In this document: in pieces, positions 36,129 to 44,775 of the stretch
Layout: every line of letters starts with the position of its first letter
Numbering within the stretch: position 1 is the stretch's first letter
NCBI RefSeq assembly: GCF_024746815.1
Contig: NZ_CP080525.1
Coordinates: 1,178,001-1,242,000 of the forward strand
DNA: 64,000 nt
Source: Mesorhizobium sp. AR07
Lineage (GTDB): Bacteria > Pseudomonadota > Alphaproteobacteria > Rhizobiales > Rhizobiaceae
Reading direction: 5' to 3'
Translations under genes and position numbers: made by a program
Notes under the pieces: generated by a model
Told to the model about the DNA's origin: nothing
The model's input: the letters and a program-made list of their open reading frames with translations, nothing else
Databases searched by the model: none

Positions 36129-36602
36129 ATGAAAAAACTTAAAGTTCTTGCGCGCGCTGCGCTGTGTCTGGCCGGCTGCTCAACGAGTCCTGTTGTGTCG
36201 GATAGCGATCTCACGGCAATGAATACCGTGGCATTGTGCCATGCTTTGGCCTCCAGCACTGACGAGCAATATCGAACCAGAGTAGCAGCCCTGCTAGTCC
36301 GTCGCGGCGCGACGGCAGACAAGTGCATGCGGCTGGTACAAGCTGACAACGCTGTAGCGACTGGAATAGCGGTAGCTGCTGTAGGTGGTGCGGCTGTCGC
36401 AGTTGCCGCCAACAATGGCTACGGCGGTGGATATTACCGCCCGCCTCCCACGGCGTACGGCGTCGCTTGGGATCAGTTCTACGGACAGAACTATGCGCTG
36501 ATATGGCGGTGCCGAGATAAGGCCACCGGACAGTTCGTCTACGATTATTACTGCAACGGCATGCCCATGATCGACACCACATGGCCGGGCTGGTCTGCAT
36601 AG
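36129..36602 (+). CDS. Small lipoprotein, glycine/tyrosine-rich
   Basis: The 157-aa product has a GGGGAAATCAA ribosome-binding region, a short signal KKLKVLARAALCLAGC with lipobox CLAGC (lipidated Cys 18), then a helical part, a hydrophobic segment (about 77-95, VATGIAVAAVGGAAVAVAAN) and a Gly/Tyr/Pro-rich stretch. No enzyme motif. Likely a membrane-attached protein of the island, possibly an exclusion-type or envelope protein. Confidence 0.68.
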   Translation: MKKLKVLARAALCLAGCSTSPVVSDSDLTAMNTVALCHALASSTDEQYRTRVAALLVRRGATADKCMRLVQADNAVATGIAVAAVGGAAVAVAANNGYGGGYYRPPPTAYGVAWDQFYGQNYALIWRCRDKATGQFVYDYYCNGMPMIDTTWPGWSA

Positions 36603-36617
36603 CGGTCTCGGGTCCGC

Positions 36618-37112
36618 CTACTTCGCAAGCAGGGCTAGCATCCAGGTAGCGACTGCCGGCAGGCTGGCGAGGCTTGCATCGAGCGCTTTCGTAACTAACG
36701 CGCCCAATGCTTCGCCTGGGATGTCTTTCAATTTTGCTACGACCTTCTGCTTAACTGTGTCGTCCTCGTCGGACGACTCCACTCTTGAGATGAGAAGTTC
36801 ACGCAATGTGTCTCCGTGGAGCCGAACAGTCACGACGCCAAGGATTGCGCCGAGTCCACCATCGTCGGCGATGAAGTCGAGCCCCTTGGCAGTGATCGAC
36901 GCCTGCATCGGCGCCCTACCGTCCTAGCCGTTGTGCCAATGGACTGAAACGAGTCCGTGCTCCTCGAGATAGGCCAGGTTGACGTCTAAGCCGTTACCGC
37001 CCCCTTCAAAAGCTTTTCTGAGGTTTGTTCTTTGAGGGTAGTCGTTGGACAGGATCCCCAAGACCCCTCGCTGCAAGTTGCGATCCAATAGTTCGCCCAT
37101 TTTTTCCCCCAT
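36618..37112 (-). pseudogene. Winged-helix-like element gene interrupted by an in-frame TAG
   Basis: Two frames on the same strand and in the same phase, 36924-37112 (LAYLEEHGLVSVHWHNG then stop) and 36618-36908 (ITAKGLDFIADDGGLGAILG), are separated only by a TAG and four codons. Together they read as one ~160-aa protein: a winged-helix-like N-terminal part followed by a conserved-looking helical part. The first piece starts with its own ATG after GGGGGAAAAA. Most likely a nonsense-mutated gene; a re-start at the internal Met (36908) could still make the C-terminal part. Confidence 0.6.
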
Positions 37113-37216
37113 CTACTATTGAGATGCCCGTCGATCAGATAGCAGGGGCGCAATCAAAGCAATGCCCTGTGAGACGAGCCTCCGTGCGATCCATACGCTG
37201 AAACCTCTGTAGATTG

Positions 37217-38458
37217 TCAAATGTCCGGCGCCAGCCGCCGGATTGTGTCCGCTACATACGACGGCGCTAGGTGTGCGTAGTGCTTCTCTGCCATGCGGGT
37301 GTCGCTGTGGCCGAGCGCCTGGGCGACAATTATCAGCGGCGCTCCATTCCTGACCATCGTGCTAGCGTAGGTGTGCCGGAGCTCGTGGAGCGTCACATCA
37401 GAGAGGTTCGCTTGCTTTAGAAGCGTTTTCCAAGGCCGATGGTAAACTGCAGCGGCCCAGGCCACGCCACTGTCCTGTGCCAGAAGTGGCTCACTGCCTC
37501 CCCTGCCCTTTGCAAGTCGCTCAAACAATTCTGCGCCGCCCGCAGGCAGAGGGATGTGGCGAGGCTTGCCACTTTTGCTTTCAGCAACGAAGACCGATTT
37601 ATTGACGGCGTCGTAATCCGTCACCCTGAGTCGTGCCAGTTCGCTGAAACGCGCGCCCGTAACCAACGCCGCAGAGACCAAATCTCTTATTGCGCCGTTG
37701 CTGGCGGCAACAAGTGTCTTCTGCTCCGTCGGAGTGAGAAAGCGAATCCGCGCGGCCGTGGTTCCACGGTAGGGCCTGACCAAACGCCAGGCTGTGTCGT
37801 CGCTGACCAGTCGATTGTTGAAAGCCCAGTTGAGAGCGGCTTTCAGCGTCGTCAGGGTTCGGTTGGCTGTGTCGCGCCGGCGCCGGATCACCTCCGGATC
37901 GGTGAGATCGACAGTGACAGAGTTAATCTTCTCCGCGTACTTTCCGGTTCGAAGCCGCTTTTGCGACGAAACCATGCCGTCCCGCCACGCACGAACCTTC
38001 TCGATAGTCAGATCGACAACCTTGACGCTTCCAAGCTTCGGCCGGATGTGAAACGCAGCTCGCCCCTTCGCATCGTCGATCGACTTCATGCCTTCAGCAC
38101 CCCGAGCTTCGAAATATCGATCGAGGGCGGCATTGACCGTCAAAGCCGGAGCCGTTTCGTTTCCAGCACACAGGGTCTTCACCCAGGCCCTCGCCGCGGC
38201 TTTGGCCTGTTCATGGGTCAGAACGTCGGCCCCGTCAGCCGGCAACACATCATCAGCGCGCCCAAGCTTGGCCTGGAGACGCTTTCCATCTGTGGACCTC
38301 GAGGCACCCAGCCATGAGCCCCCGCGCCCATGCGTGCCGCGTCCTCGCCGGTATCCAAGTCTCACGCCGGGGCTGATGACCTCCCACTCCGGAGTGTCGG
38401 ATGCGGGAAGCATCGCTCTGCTAGTCCTGCTGGCTAGGGTGCTGCGTCTCTGGGCCAT
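37217..38458 (-). CDS. int: Tyrosine integrase of the tRNA-Glu island
   Basis: The 413-aa protein has an arm-binding N-terminus (RLGYRRGRG...SWLGA), a core-binding domain, and the catalytic domain with Arg (ALVTGARFSELARLRVTD), H-x-x-R (HELRHTYASTMV), LGH (ALGHSDTRM) and the nucleophile Tyr in EKHYAHL. The start at 38458 has AGGA upstream; an alternative start at 38515 adds 19 residues. It lies about 150 bp from the right attachment repeat and is the obvious candidate for catalysing integration into tRNA-Glu. Confidence 0.93.
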   Translation of the reverse strand: MAQRRSTLASRTSRAMLPASDTPEWEVISPGVRLGYRRGRGTHGRGGSWLGASRSTDGKRLQAKLGRADDVLPADGADVLTHEQAKAAARAWVKTLCAGNETAPALTVNAALDRYFEARGAEGMKSIDDAKGRAAFHIRPKLGSVKVVDLTIEKVRAWRDGMVSSQKRLRTGKYAEKINSVTVDLTDPEVIRRRRDTANRTLTTLKAALNWAFNNRLVSDDTAWRLVRPYRGTTAARIRFLTPTEQKTLVAASNGAIRDLVSAALVTGARFSELARLRVTDYDAVNKSVFVAESKSGKPRHIPLPAGGAELFERLAKGRGGSEPLLAQDSGVAWAAAVYHRPWKTLLKQANLSDVTLHELRHTYASTMVRNGAPLIIVAQALGHSDTRMAEKHYAHLAPSYVADTIRRLAPDI

Positions 38459-38601
38459 TCGTGTCCTGGAGTTGTCGTTGTCGATTTCGTTGCTTTGTGA
38501 GCCACGAAACCGCATTATCGGCCTTGAGACTATATGCGATAAAGCCTAGCAAAATCAAATGTCTAATAGAATCTCACCAAGTCTCACTTTGTGCCAGACA
38601 T

Positions 38602-38650
38602 CGCCCTTTCACGGCGGTAACAGGGGTTCGATTCCCCTTGGGCGTACCAG
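38602..38650 (+). repeat. attR: duplicated tRNA-Glu 3' half, right end of island
   Basis: Identical over 49 bases to 2760-2808. Here no upstream tRNA half exists, so this copy is only the attachment remnant. To the right, 214 bp of sequence without a clear gene precede the HEPN-like gene. Confidence 0.9.
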
Positions 38651-38864
38651 AGATTTCAAGCATCTAGTGGCCTTTTGAGCTGGCAAGCGACATCGCCTCA
38701 ACCTTGCCTTGTGTTCAACGTTCATTTGGGTGCAGCAATCTGTGAATCTCTCGCGGCCACGCACAAGCACCATCTGACTCCGATGTATCAAAAAAGTTGC
38801 TTTCGTTCCTTTGTCAGAGAGCAAATCCTGTGAAACTATAAAATGCTGGACTCGGGCGGAGCAA

Positions 38865-39641
38865 ATGAAGGCTATCGATCGTTACAAGAAGGATGTTGAT
38901 GCCTTGATTGCTCGCGGCGAAAGGCTCCGGTTAGCTATTCGCTATGAAACGGTTCCCGAGAATATGGGTCCACAAGGATTGACTAAGGAGCAGATCGCAG
39001 CACTTCCCTCCGTAACGGAAACCTACCAATCATGGTACTCGGAGGCTCTGGCTCTCATTAAGCAAATTTTGCCAGACCGAGCAGACGATTTTCAATCGTA
39101 CTACATGCCTCCAAAGACAAGAAAAGACGTTAAGTATGAGAACTATACTATGTTCGATTATCTGAAAGGTCTTCAGTCACGCTGGGGTGACGGGGTAAAA
39201 ACTTCAGCTGGAATTACGGTTCTCGACCAACAATTTCAGATTGTACGAGCGTTGCGAGCGCGATTCGAGTCGTCTCTCTTCGACATAAAGGCACTTGTCC
39301 AAGCAGATTTGTTAGATGACGAACTGGCCGCCGCCGAAGAGCTTAACAAGAACGGTTTTACCCGCGGCGCCGGAGCGATTGCGGGGGTGGTGATTGAAGC
39401 ACACCTCTCCGAGGTTTGTGATCGACACCAGATTCAGCCTAAGAAAACGAATGCAAGCATTGCGGATTTCAACGACGCATTGAAGGGCGCTTCAGTAATA
39501 GAGGTTTCGACGTGGCGGTTTATCCAGCACCTCGCGGATATTCGGAATAAATGCGACCACAAAAAGACCGTAGAACCAACAAAAGCAGAAGTTGCCGACC
39601 TCATTGATGGGACACGGAAGATAACAAAGACGATATTCTAA
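38865..39641 (+). CDS. HEPN-like protein (possible abortive-infection-type RNase)
   Basis: The 258-aa protein is helical; its C-terminal part holds FIQHLADIRNKCDHKK, where RNKCDH fits the R-x4-6-H signature of HEPN RNases, in the right place near the end of a helical domain. The rest is not assigned. ATG 38865 with GGAG four bases before it is chosen; a TTG at 38811 is possible. Codon and base use are AT-richer than the chromosomal genes. It lies just outside attR, so it may belong to an older or neighbouring accessory insertion. Antiphage role is inference only. Confidence 0.6.
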   Translation: MKAIDRYKKDVDALIARGERLRLAIRYETVPENMGPQGLTKEQIAALPSVTETYQSWYSEALALIKQILPDRADDFQSYYMPPKTRKDVKYENYTMFDYLKGLQSRWGDGVKTSAGITVLDQQFQIVRALRARFESSLFDIKALVQADLLDDELAAAEELNKNGFTRGAGAIAGVVIEAHLSEVCDRHQIQPKKTNASIADFNDALKGASVIEVSTWRFIQHLADIRNKCDHKKTVEPTKAEVADLIDGTRKITKTIF

Positions 39642-39834
39642 ACGGCAGACCGCCGCCGTCCCCCACCCGACCTGAGGCAAGGTCGCAATTGCTCCTCCCT
39701 CTCCGATCACCCTGGCCCGACATTGCCGGCCAGTCGGGAACTTGCCATCGAAGGTGGCGAGCACCGATGTATTGCTGCCCCAGTTCAGCTTGACACCGGC
39801 GTTGATGGCAAACCTTGCAGAGCAATTTCGGCCT

Positions 39835-40134
39835 TCAGGCAGAAAGACCCGGCGCCGACCCCGCGTCCGCACCCGCCGACATCTCCCTCTGCACGGCCAG
39901 AAAAAACCTGCGCACTTCATCGCTGGCTGCTGTTCTGTCCCTGCCCGACCCGACAACGAGATCGAGCAACTCGGATGCCTTGGCCCGCCAGAACGAGGTG
40001 GCGGGCTCGCCGTGCAGATTGCCGAGCTTGGCGGCAACCTCTCTGACCAGGAACACCTGACGGTCGATCGGGAACGCACGGACTTTTTCTGGCGACATCT
40101 TCCGAACCATGAACTGACGCAACGAATCAACCAT
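39835..40134 (-). CDS. DUF6074 family protein
   Basis: The 99-aa product has AFPIDRQVFLVREVAAKL, FWRAKASELLDL and SDEVRRFFLAVQREM, the recurring blocks of DUF6074, a small Rhizobiales family of unknown function. The start at 40134 is chosen because upstream in-frame sequence lacks family likeness. It stands alone. Confidence 0.78.
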   Translation of the reverse strand: MVDSLRQFMVRKMSPEKVRAFPIDRQVFLVREVAAKLGNLHGEPATSFWRAKASELLDLVVGSGRDRTAASDEVRRFFLAVQREMSAGADAGSAPGLSA

Positions 40135-40309
40135 TGCTGAACAAGCACTGGCGTAGCCGCGAAGGTGGAAACGGAAGCTTAACGGCACCGACGTTGACGC
40201 GCCTTGATACATTCGCATGAGATGAAAATGACGCGCTCACGGCATCGCCGCATGGGTTCAAACGCGATCGTTGATGGTTCAATCGGGCAAGCAGAACGGT
40301 GGACGGCCT

Positions 40310-40606
40310 TTAGGCCTGCAGCGGTCTCGCCTCACTGCTACGCCTGCTCGGCGTCATCATGTCCCTGGCCATCAGTCCGCTGGCACGACAAAACGCCATG
40401 AATGCACGGCATGCCTCCTCGGTCTTGACCACGTCCACCGTGGCGCCGAAGCAGGCATTGAACGCCTTCTGATAGAGCGGGCCCCGACGGCGCACGGGCC
40501 AGTCCTGAAGAATATCGAGCGCCTGTTCAACGCCGTAAATCTCCTCCACCGGCAGGCCGGGCGCGGGTGCGATCCGCACCGGCACCTCGAATTGCAGTCT
40601 GTCCAT
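40310..40606 (-). CDS. DUF982 family protein
   Basis: The 98-aa product has VEQALDILQDWPVRRRGPLYQKAF and ACRAFMAFCRASGLM, the family pattern of DUF982, another small rhizobial family without known function. The 25-bp tandem repeat array (40691-40765) lies 85-160 bp upstream of its start, a natural position for operators. Confidence 0.82.
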   Translation of the reverse strand: MDRLQFEVPVRIAPAPGLPVEEIYGVEQALDILQDWPVRRRGPLYQKAFNACFGATVDVVKTEEACRAFMAFCRASGLMARDMMTPSRRSSEARPLQA

Positions 40607-40690
40607 TTCTTGGTCTCCCGAACTGGCGTCGCCAAAGCAACGCCGTTCGTCGTCAAAAGTTGCTTTGACCGGCCTCTAGCCAAGAAATGT

Positions 40691-40765
40691 GTCGTCACTG
40701 CGGTGCGACCAATTGGTCGTCACTGCGGTGCGACCAATTGGTCGTCACTACGGTGCGACCAACTG
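40691..40765. repeat. Three tandem 25-bp repeats with dyad symmetry
   Basis: The unit GTCGTCACTGCGGTGCGACC+AATTG occurs at 40691-40715 and 40716-40740 (identical) and at 40741-40765 with two changes. At each junction CGACCAATTGGTCG forms a perfect 14-bp palindrome. The array lies in the intergenic region upstream of the DUF982 gene and downstream of a membrane-protein gene. It looks like a multi-site operator for a dimeric regulator. Three units without spacers exclude a CRISPR array. Confidence 0.8.
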
Positions 40766-40817
40766 GTCTGCGGTCGCGACCACTGCGTGAACGCGACCGC
40801 GCCAGGGTCCGCCAGGC

Positions 40818-41054
40818 TTACTGGTTGGCCGGATCTGTCTCCGCTTCGAAAGCCATGCGGGTGGCGGTGATCAGCACGAAGACCGTCGGCACTGCGAAGA
40901 TGCCGCCGAGAACAAGGGCCGCCGTTGCCGACAGACGAAGCGTCTCGGCGACCGCCCAATAGACAGTGCCGATGCAGATGAGCGCCTGGACGGAGAGGAA
41001 AGCGGCCGCCGAGGCGGCGCGCGACAGGGTTTTGAATGTCTTGATGCGTTGCAT
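40818..41054 (-). CDS. Small two-span membrane protein
   Basis: The 78-aa product has two hydrophobic spans (about 14-38 and 44-66), a basic N-terminus (MQRIKTFKTLSRA) and an acidic end. The family is not recognised. It is intact and orphan. Confidence 0.65.
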   Translation of the reverse strand: MQRIKTFKTLSRAASAAAFLSVQALICIGTVYWAVAETLRLSATAALVLGGIFAVPTVFVLITATRMAFEAETDPANQ

Positions 41055-41166
41055 TGAAATAATCCGGAAACGACGCGCCGCATGACCGGTGCGCGGCCGA
41101 CAGCCGCCGCAAGATCACGACGCGAACAGGGATAGGTATGAGGTGAAAGCTGCGGTCCTGGACCGC

Positions 41167-41589
41167 TCAGGCCGCGATGAACGGCGGTGCGCGCGGCTGG
41201 TGGGCATTGGCCTTGGGCGCGGAGACCGTCCCGTGTCCGGCAACAAACGTTGAAGGCGAAGCACGGTCGAAGCGAAGGAAAACAGCTTCGGGAACCGGTA
41301 GGCCGGGATGACCGCTGGCAAATTTGGTCAGCACCGGCCGGCCGGCGCGAACCTCCAGCGCCGGCGCCTTGCCGGTGACACGCAGCAGCGCCGCCACCTC
41401 GCCGGACCGTTCCAGGCCGACGCTGGCGCCAGCTTGCGCGGGGTTCGCGAAGGCCGGCACGTCGGGGCGGCCAAGGCACAGCATCGCCAGCAGCACCATG
41501 CCCATCAGGCATGAGCAGGCTGCCGTCAGCGGCGCTTCAAGCAACCTGGTTTGCCTGGCCGCCGTGAGGGGACGCGATCTCCAAAACAT
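41167..41589 (-). CDS. Exported/anchored hypothetical protein
   Basis: The 140-aa product from ATG 41589 (preceded by AGGGCGGGTG) has a basic start and one hydrophobic segment (about 21-40, AACSCLMGMVLLAMLCLG), followed by a soluble part ending in a Pro/Ala-rich tail. Start choice favours the codon that puts the hydrophobic segment near the N-terminus; the longer frame to 41724 is possible. No family is recognised. Confidence 0.5.
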   Translation of the reverse strand: MFWRSRPLTAARQTRLLEAPLTAACSCLMGMVLLAMLCLGRPDVPAFANPAQAGASVGLERSGEVAALLRVTGKAPALEVRAGRPVLTKFASGHPGLPVPEAVFLRFDRASPSTFVAGHGTVSAPKANAHQPRAPPFIAA

Positions 41590-41790
41590 CACCCGCCCTA
41601 ACGCACGATGGCCGGAAAGGAAAGCAAGCCGGGCAAAAACCGGCAAGACATCGCCCATTCGAGGCGAATATCCCGAACTGAGCGGCTGCATCAGGCAGTT
41701 CTTCCTTGAACCTTTTGCCCTCAAGTGCCAAATCTGGGTGGATTTTCACGTCGGCTCTCTTGCAGGGCTCTACCCGGCACTACGGAAAAA

Positions 41791-42618
41791 ATGGTCACCT
41801 ATCTCGACGCCGCCACGGCACCGCTTAGAAACACCGGCCAGATCCGCCTCTATGGCGAGGAAGGCTTTGCCGGCATGCGCAAGGCATGCGATCTCACCGC
41901 GCGTTGCCTCGACGCGCTGGTGCCGATGGTCGAGCCGGGCGTCACCACCGAAACAATAGACCGCTTCGTCTTCGAATTCGGCATGGACAACGGCGCGCTG
42001 CCGGCGACGCTCAACTATCGCGGTTATACCAAATCGTCCTGCACCTCGATCAACCATGTCGTCTGCCATGGCATTCCCGACAACAAGCCGCTCAAGGATG
42101 GCGACATCGTCAACATCGACGTCACCTACATCCTCGACGGCTGGCACGGCGATTCCTCGCGCATGTATCCTGTCGGCACGATCAAGCGCGCCGCCGAGCG
42201 CTTGCTGGAGGTGACGCATGAATGCCTGATGCGCGGCATCGCGGCGATCAGGCCCGGCGCCCGCACCGGCGCCATCGGTGCCGCCATCCAGACCTATGCG
42301 GAGGCCGAGCGCTGCTCGGTGGTGCGCGATTTCTGCGGCCACGGCGTCGGCCAGCTTTTCCATGACGCGCCGAACATCCTGCACTATGGCAGCGCCAACG
42401 AGGGCGTCGAGATGCGGCCCGGCATGATCTTCACCGTCGAGCCGATGATCAATCTCGGCCGCCCGCACGTGAAGGTGCTGTCGGACGGCTGGACGGCGGT
42501 AACGCGCGACCGCTCGCTGTCGGCGCAGTACGAGCACACGATCGGCGTCACCGACACCGGCTGCGAGATTTTCACGCTGTCGCCCAAAAAGCTCGACCGC
42601 CCCGGCCTGCCGGCCTAG
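41791..42618 (+). CDS. map: Type I methionine aminopeptidase
   Basis: The 275-aa protein has the metal ligands in order: DIVNIDVTYILDGWHGDSSR (two Asp), GHGVG (His), FTVEPMIN (Glu) and the last Glu in QYEHTIG, with the substrate His of NHVVCHG. It removes the initiator Met of nascent proteins in the cytosol, binding two divalent metals. The start at 41791 fits the family length. It is core chromosome; radC follows after a three-gene regulatory insertion. Confidence 0.95.
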   Translation: MVTYLDAATAPLRNTGQIRLYGEEGFAGMRKACDLTARCLDALVPMVEPGVTTETIDRFVFEFGMDNGALPATLNYRGYTKSSCTSINHVVCHGIPDNKPLKDGDIVNIDVTYILDGWHGDSSRMYPVGTIKRAAERLLEVTHECLMRGIAAIRPGARTGAIGAAIQTYAEAERCSVVRDFCGHGVGQLFHDAPNILHYGSANEGVEMRPGMIFTVEPMINLGRPHVKVLSDGWTAVTRDRSLSAQYEHTIGVTDTGCEIFTLSPKKLDRPGLPA

Positions 42619-42664
42619 TTTTGCCGCGGAGGCATGGGCATCGGGTTACCCGGCAGGAGACCGT

Positions 42665-43990
42665 CTAGGACGGTTGGGCACTTGGACCATTCGGCAGGTC
42701 GACGGTAACGATAAGCCCGTTGGGTTGGTTGTCTTGCAATGCGATCTTGCCGCCATGGCCCTGGATGATGTCCGCAACGATCGAGAGGCCCAGGCCAAAG
42801 CCATGCTTCGACGCAACACCGCGTGACGTGTCTTCCTTGAAGAAAGGCTCGAAGACCCGAGCGCGGGCCGGCATCGGAATGCCCGGCCCATCGTCGCCGA
42901 CCGTGATACGCGCCGCCATGTCGGTCTCTGTCAACGCGACGATGACGTTGCCGGCGAATTTGACCCCATTGTCGCAGAGATTCGTGATGGCGCGTGCCAG
43001 CGCATTGGGTTTGCACCAGCCCAGAAGCCGGTCCGGTCCGGAATAGGAAACCGAAAACCCTACATCGGAGAATTCGGCGCAGACGGTTTGCAGCACGCTG
43101 GCAATGTCGGCACGCTGCAGCTTCTCCGTCGAGACATCGTTGCGCAGATAGGTCAGGGTCTCGTCGATCAGATCCTCGATGTGCTGGACATCGGACAACA
43201 TCGCGGTTCGGATGGGTCCGTCGTCCATGCGCTCGGCGCGAAGCCGCAGCCGCGTCAAAGGTGTGCGCAGATCATGACTGACGCTGCGCAACATGCGCGT
43301 GCGGTTTTCGATCATGGTGCGGATACGGGTTCTCATCCGGTTCAGGGCGCGCGCCAGGCCGACCATTTCGATGGAGCCGCGTTCGACGAAAAGCTCGTCG
43401 CTATTCTCGATCGCGGCCGAACTTACAGCCGCCGAGATACGTTTCAGCGGGTCCGTCACGGTCCATACCGCAAAGAGCCAGATCAGGAGGGGCAAGGCAA
43501 TGAAAGCCATAAACCTGTAGAACAAGCCACGGACGAAGCCTGATGTCAGCAAAGTATCGGGTACGCCGAAATGAGCCAGGACGGTCTGCTGGTCCAGGTC
43601 AAGGACAAACGCGTATTGACCGTCGACTGTGAGCCATCGTCCGTCAACCGGCTCCTTCCCGACCCGGAAAACCCATTCGATATTTCGCCACAATGCATAA
43701 GAGTTTGGACCGCTATCGATCTGTTTTTTCGGCAGTATCTTGAAATCGAGACCCGCACGAGCCGCCGCCGCAAGGATGGTGTTGCGAGTCTCCGCTGGCG
43801 CTTCGCGCAACAAGGCACCAACCACTGCGGCTCGTCTGCCGCTATCGTCCATGACCGGCAGGTCGATACTCCTGGTAAAAGTTTCGACGGCCGATCCGAC
43901 CGACATGATGACGATCACTGCCATGAAAATGATTGCCGCAAGCTGCCCACGCACAGACTGCGGCAGGCCGCGGCGGATGAAATCCCTCAT
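42665..43990 (-). CDS. Sensor histidine kinase (EnvZ-like)
   Basis: The 441-aa protein has an N-terminal span (about 15-38), a periplasmic domain to about 160, a second span (about 168-190), HAMP, the H-box SVSHDLRTPLTRL (phospho-His), N-box ITNLCDNGVKF and G-box VGDDGPGIP. It is the third gene of an operon with the response regulator (four-base overlap). The periplasmic domain is not assigned, so the signal is unknown, but co-expression with a MipA protein points to an envelope signal. Confidence 0.93.
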   Translation of the reverse strand: MRDFIRRGLPQSVRGQLAAIIFMAVIVIMSVGSAVETFTRSIDLPVMDDSGRRAAVVGALLREAPAETRNTILAAAARAGLDFKILPKKQIDSGPNSYALWRNIEWVFRVGKEPVDGRWLTVDGQYAFVLDLDQQTVLAHFGVPDTLLTSGFVRGLFYRFMAFIALPLLIWLFAVWTVTDPLKRISAAVSSAAIENSDELFVERGSIEMVGLARALNRMRTRIRTMIENRTRMLRSVSHDLRTPLTRLRLRAERMDDGPIRTAMLSDVQHIEDLIDETLTYLRNDVSTEKLQRADIASVLQTVCAEFSDVGFSVSYSGPDRLLGWCKPNALARAITNLCDNGVKFAGNVIVALTETDMAARITVGDDGPGIPMPARARVFEPFFKEDTSRGVASKHGFGLGLSIVADIIQGHGGKIALQDNQPNGLIVTVDLPNGPSAQPS

Positions 43991-44775
43991 ACTTCCTCAA
44001 CCGTCGCGGTGAAGATGTAACCGCCCAGCCGAACAGTCCTGAGAAGCAGCGGATCGCGCGCATCCTTTTCTATCTTCTGGCGGATCCGGCTGACATGGAC
44101 ATCGACGCTTCGCTCGATCGGCCCGGCAAGCCCGGCATGGGTTACGCCGAGAAGTTCCTCGCGCGAGAGAACCCGGCCCGCATTGCGGCAGAACGCGAGC
44201 AACAGGTCGAATTCATGTGTCGTGGTCGCAACGCGCGCATTGCTCGGATCATGCAATTGCCGACGTATGGGGTCGAGGCGCCAGCCGTTGAAGCGAAGCA
44301 CCTTCGAGCGATCCCGTTCGTCGGGAGCGTAGGCCGTGCGGCGCAGCAACGCCCGTATCCTGGCCGTCAGTTCGCGCGCGCTGAACGGTTTCGTCACATA
44401 ATCGTCCGCGCCGATTTCCAGTCCGAAGATGCGGTCGATTTCTTCGCCAAGCGCGGTAAGTATCAGGATCGGAACGTTCGTTCCCACACGAAGACGGCGG
44501 CAGATGCTGAGACCGTTCTCACCGGGCAGCATGACATCGAGCACGATGAGATCGAACTTCTGGTTGCGAAGCGCGGCATTCATTTCGACGCCGTTCCCGG
44601 CTATTTCCACGATCATGCCGTTGTCGGTGAGTGTCTCGCCCAGCATGCGCGCGATCTCGATATCGTCTTCGACAATCAGTATGCGCGAACCTTGCCTCGC
44701 CGATTTGAACTCGGCGTTCAAATCGCTCCAGCTTGAGTTTGCCGCAGCCTGCATTGTTACCTGTGTGGTCATCAA
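43987..44775 (-). CDS. OmpR-family response regulator
   Basis: The 262-aa protein has a receiver domain ILIVEDDIE, DLIVLDVMLPGENG (phospho-Asp), LTALGEE and DDYVTKPF (Lys), and a winged-helix C-terminal domain (THEFDLLLAFCRNAGRVLSREELL, SVDVHVSRIRQKIE). The N-terminal ~27 residues are an extra, weakly conserved extension. The start overlaps the MipA stop by four bases and the stop overlaps the kinase start, so all three are coupled. Confidence 0.95.
   Translation of the reverse strand: MMTTQVTMQAAANSSWSDLNAEFKSARQGSRILIVEDDIEIARMLGETLTDNGMIVEIAGNGVEMNAALRNQKFDLIVLDVMLPGENGLSICRRLRVGTNVPILILTALGEEIDRIFGLEIGADDYVTKPFSARELTARIRALLRRTAYAPDERDRSKVLRFNGWRLDPIRRQLHDPSNARVATTTHEFDLLLAFCRNAGRVLSREELLGVTHAGLAGPIERSVDVHVSRIRQKIEKDARDPLLLRTVRLGGYIFTATVEEV

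Larger units (their letters stand above)
2760..38650. mobile_element. ~35.9-kb genomic island integrated at tRNA-Glu
   Basis: The segment is bounded by a 49-bp perfect direct repeat of the tRNA-Glu 3' half (2760-2808 and 38602-38650), and a tyrosine integrase gene starts about 150 bp inside the right copy. Contents are typical accessory genes: a defence locus, a replication module, a second integrase and resolvase, glycosyl- and acyltransferases, a tail-fibre-like gene and pseudogene fragments. I see no type IV secretion or relaxase genes, and no capsid or terminase-large genes, so it is more like an IME, phage satellite or decayed prophage composite than a full ICE or prophage. Present mobility is unknown. 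Confidence 0.88.

Noticed and set aside
2760..38650. Full prophage or conjugative element
   Set aside because: No capsid, portal, large terminase, relaxase or type IV secretion genes were found.
40691..40765. CRISPR array
   Set aside because: Three 25-bp units directly abutting, no spacers and no cas genes.
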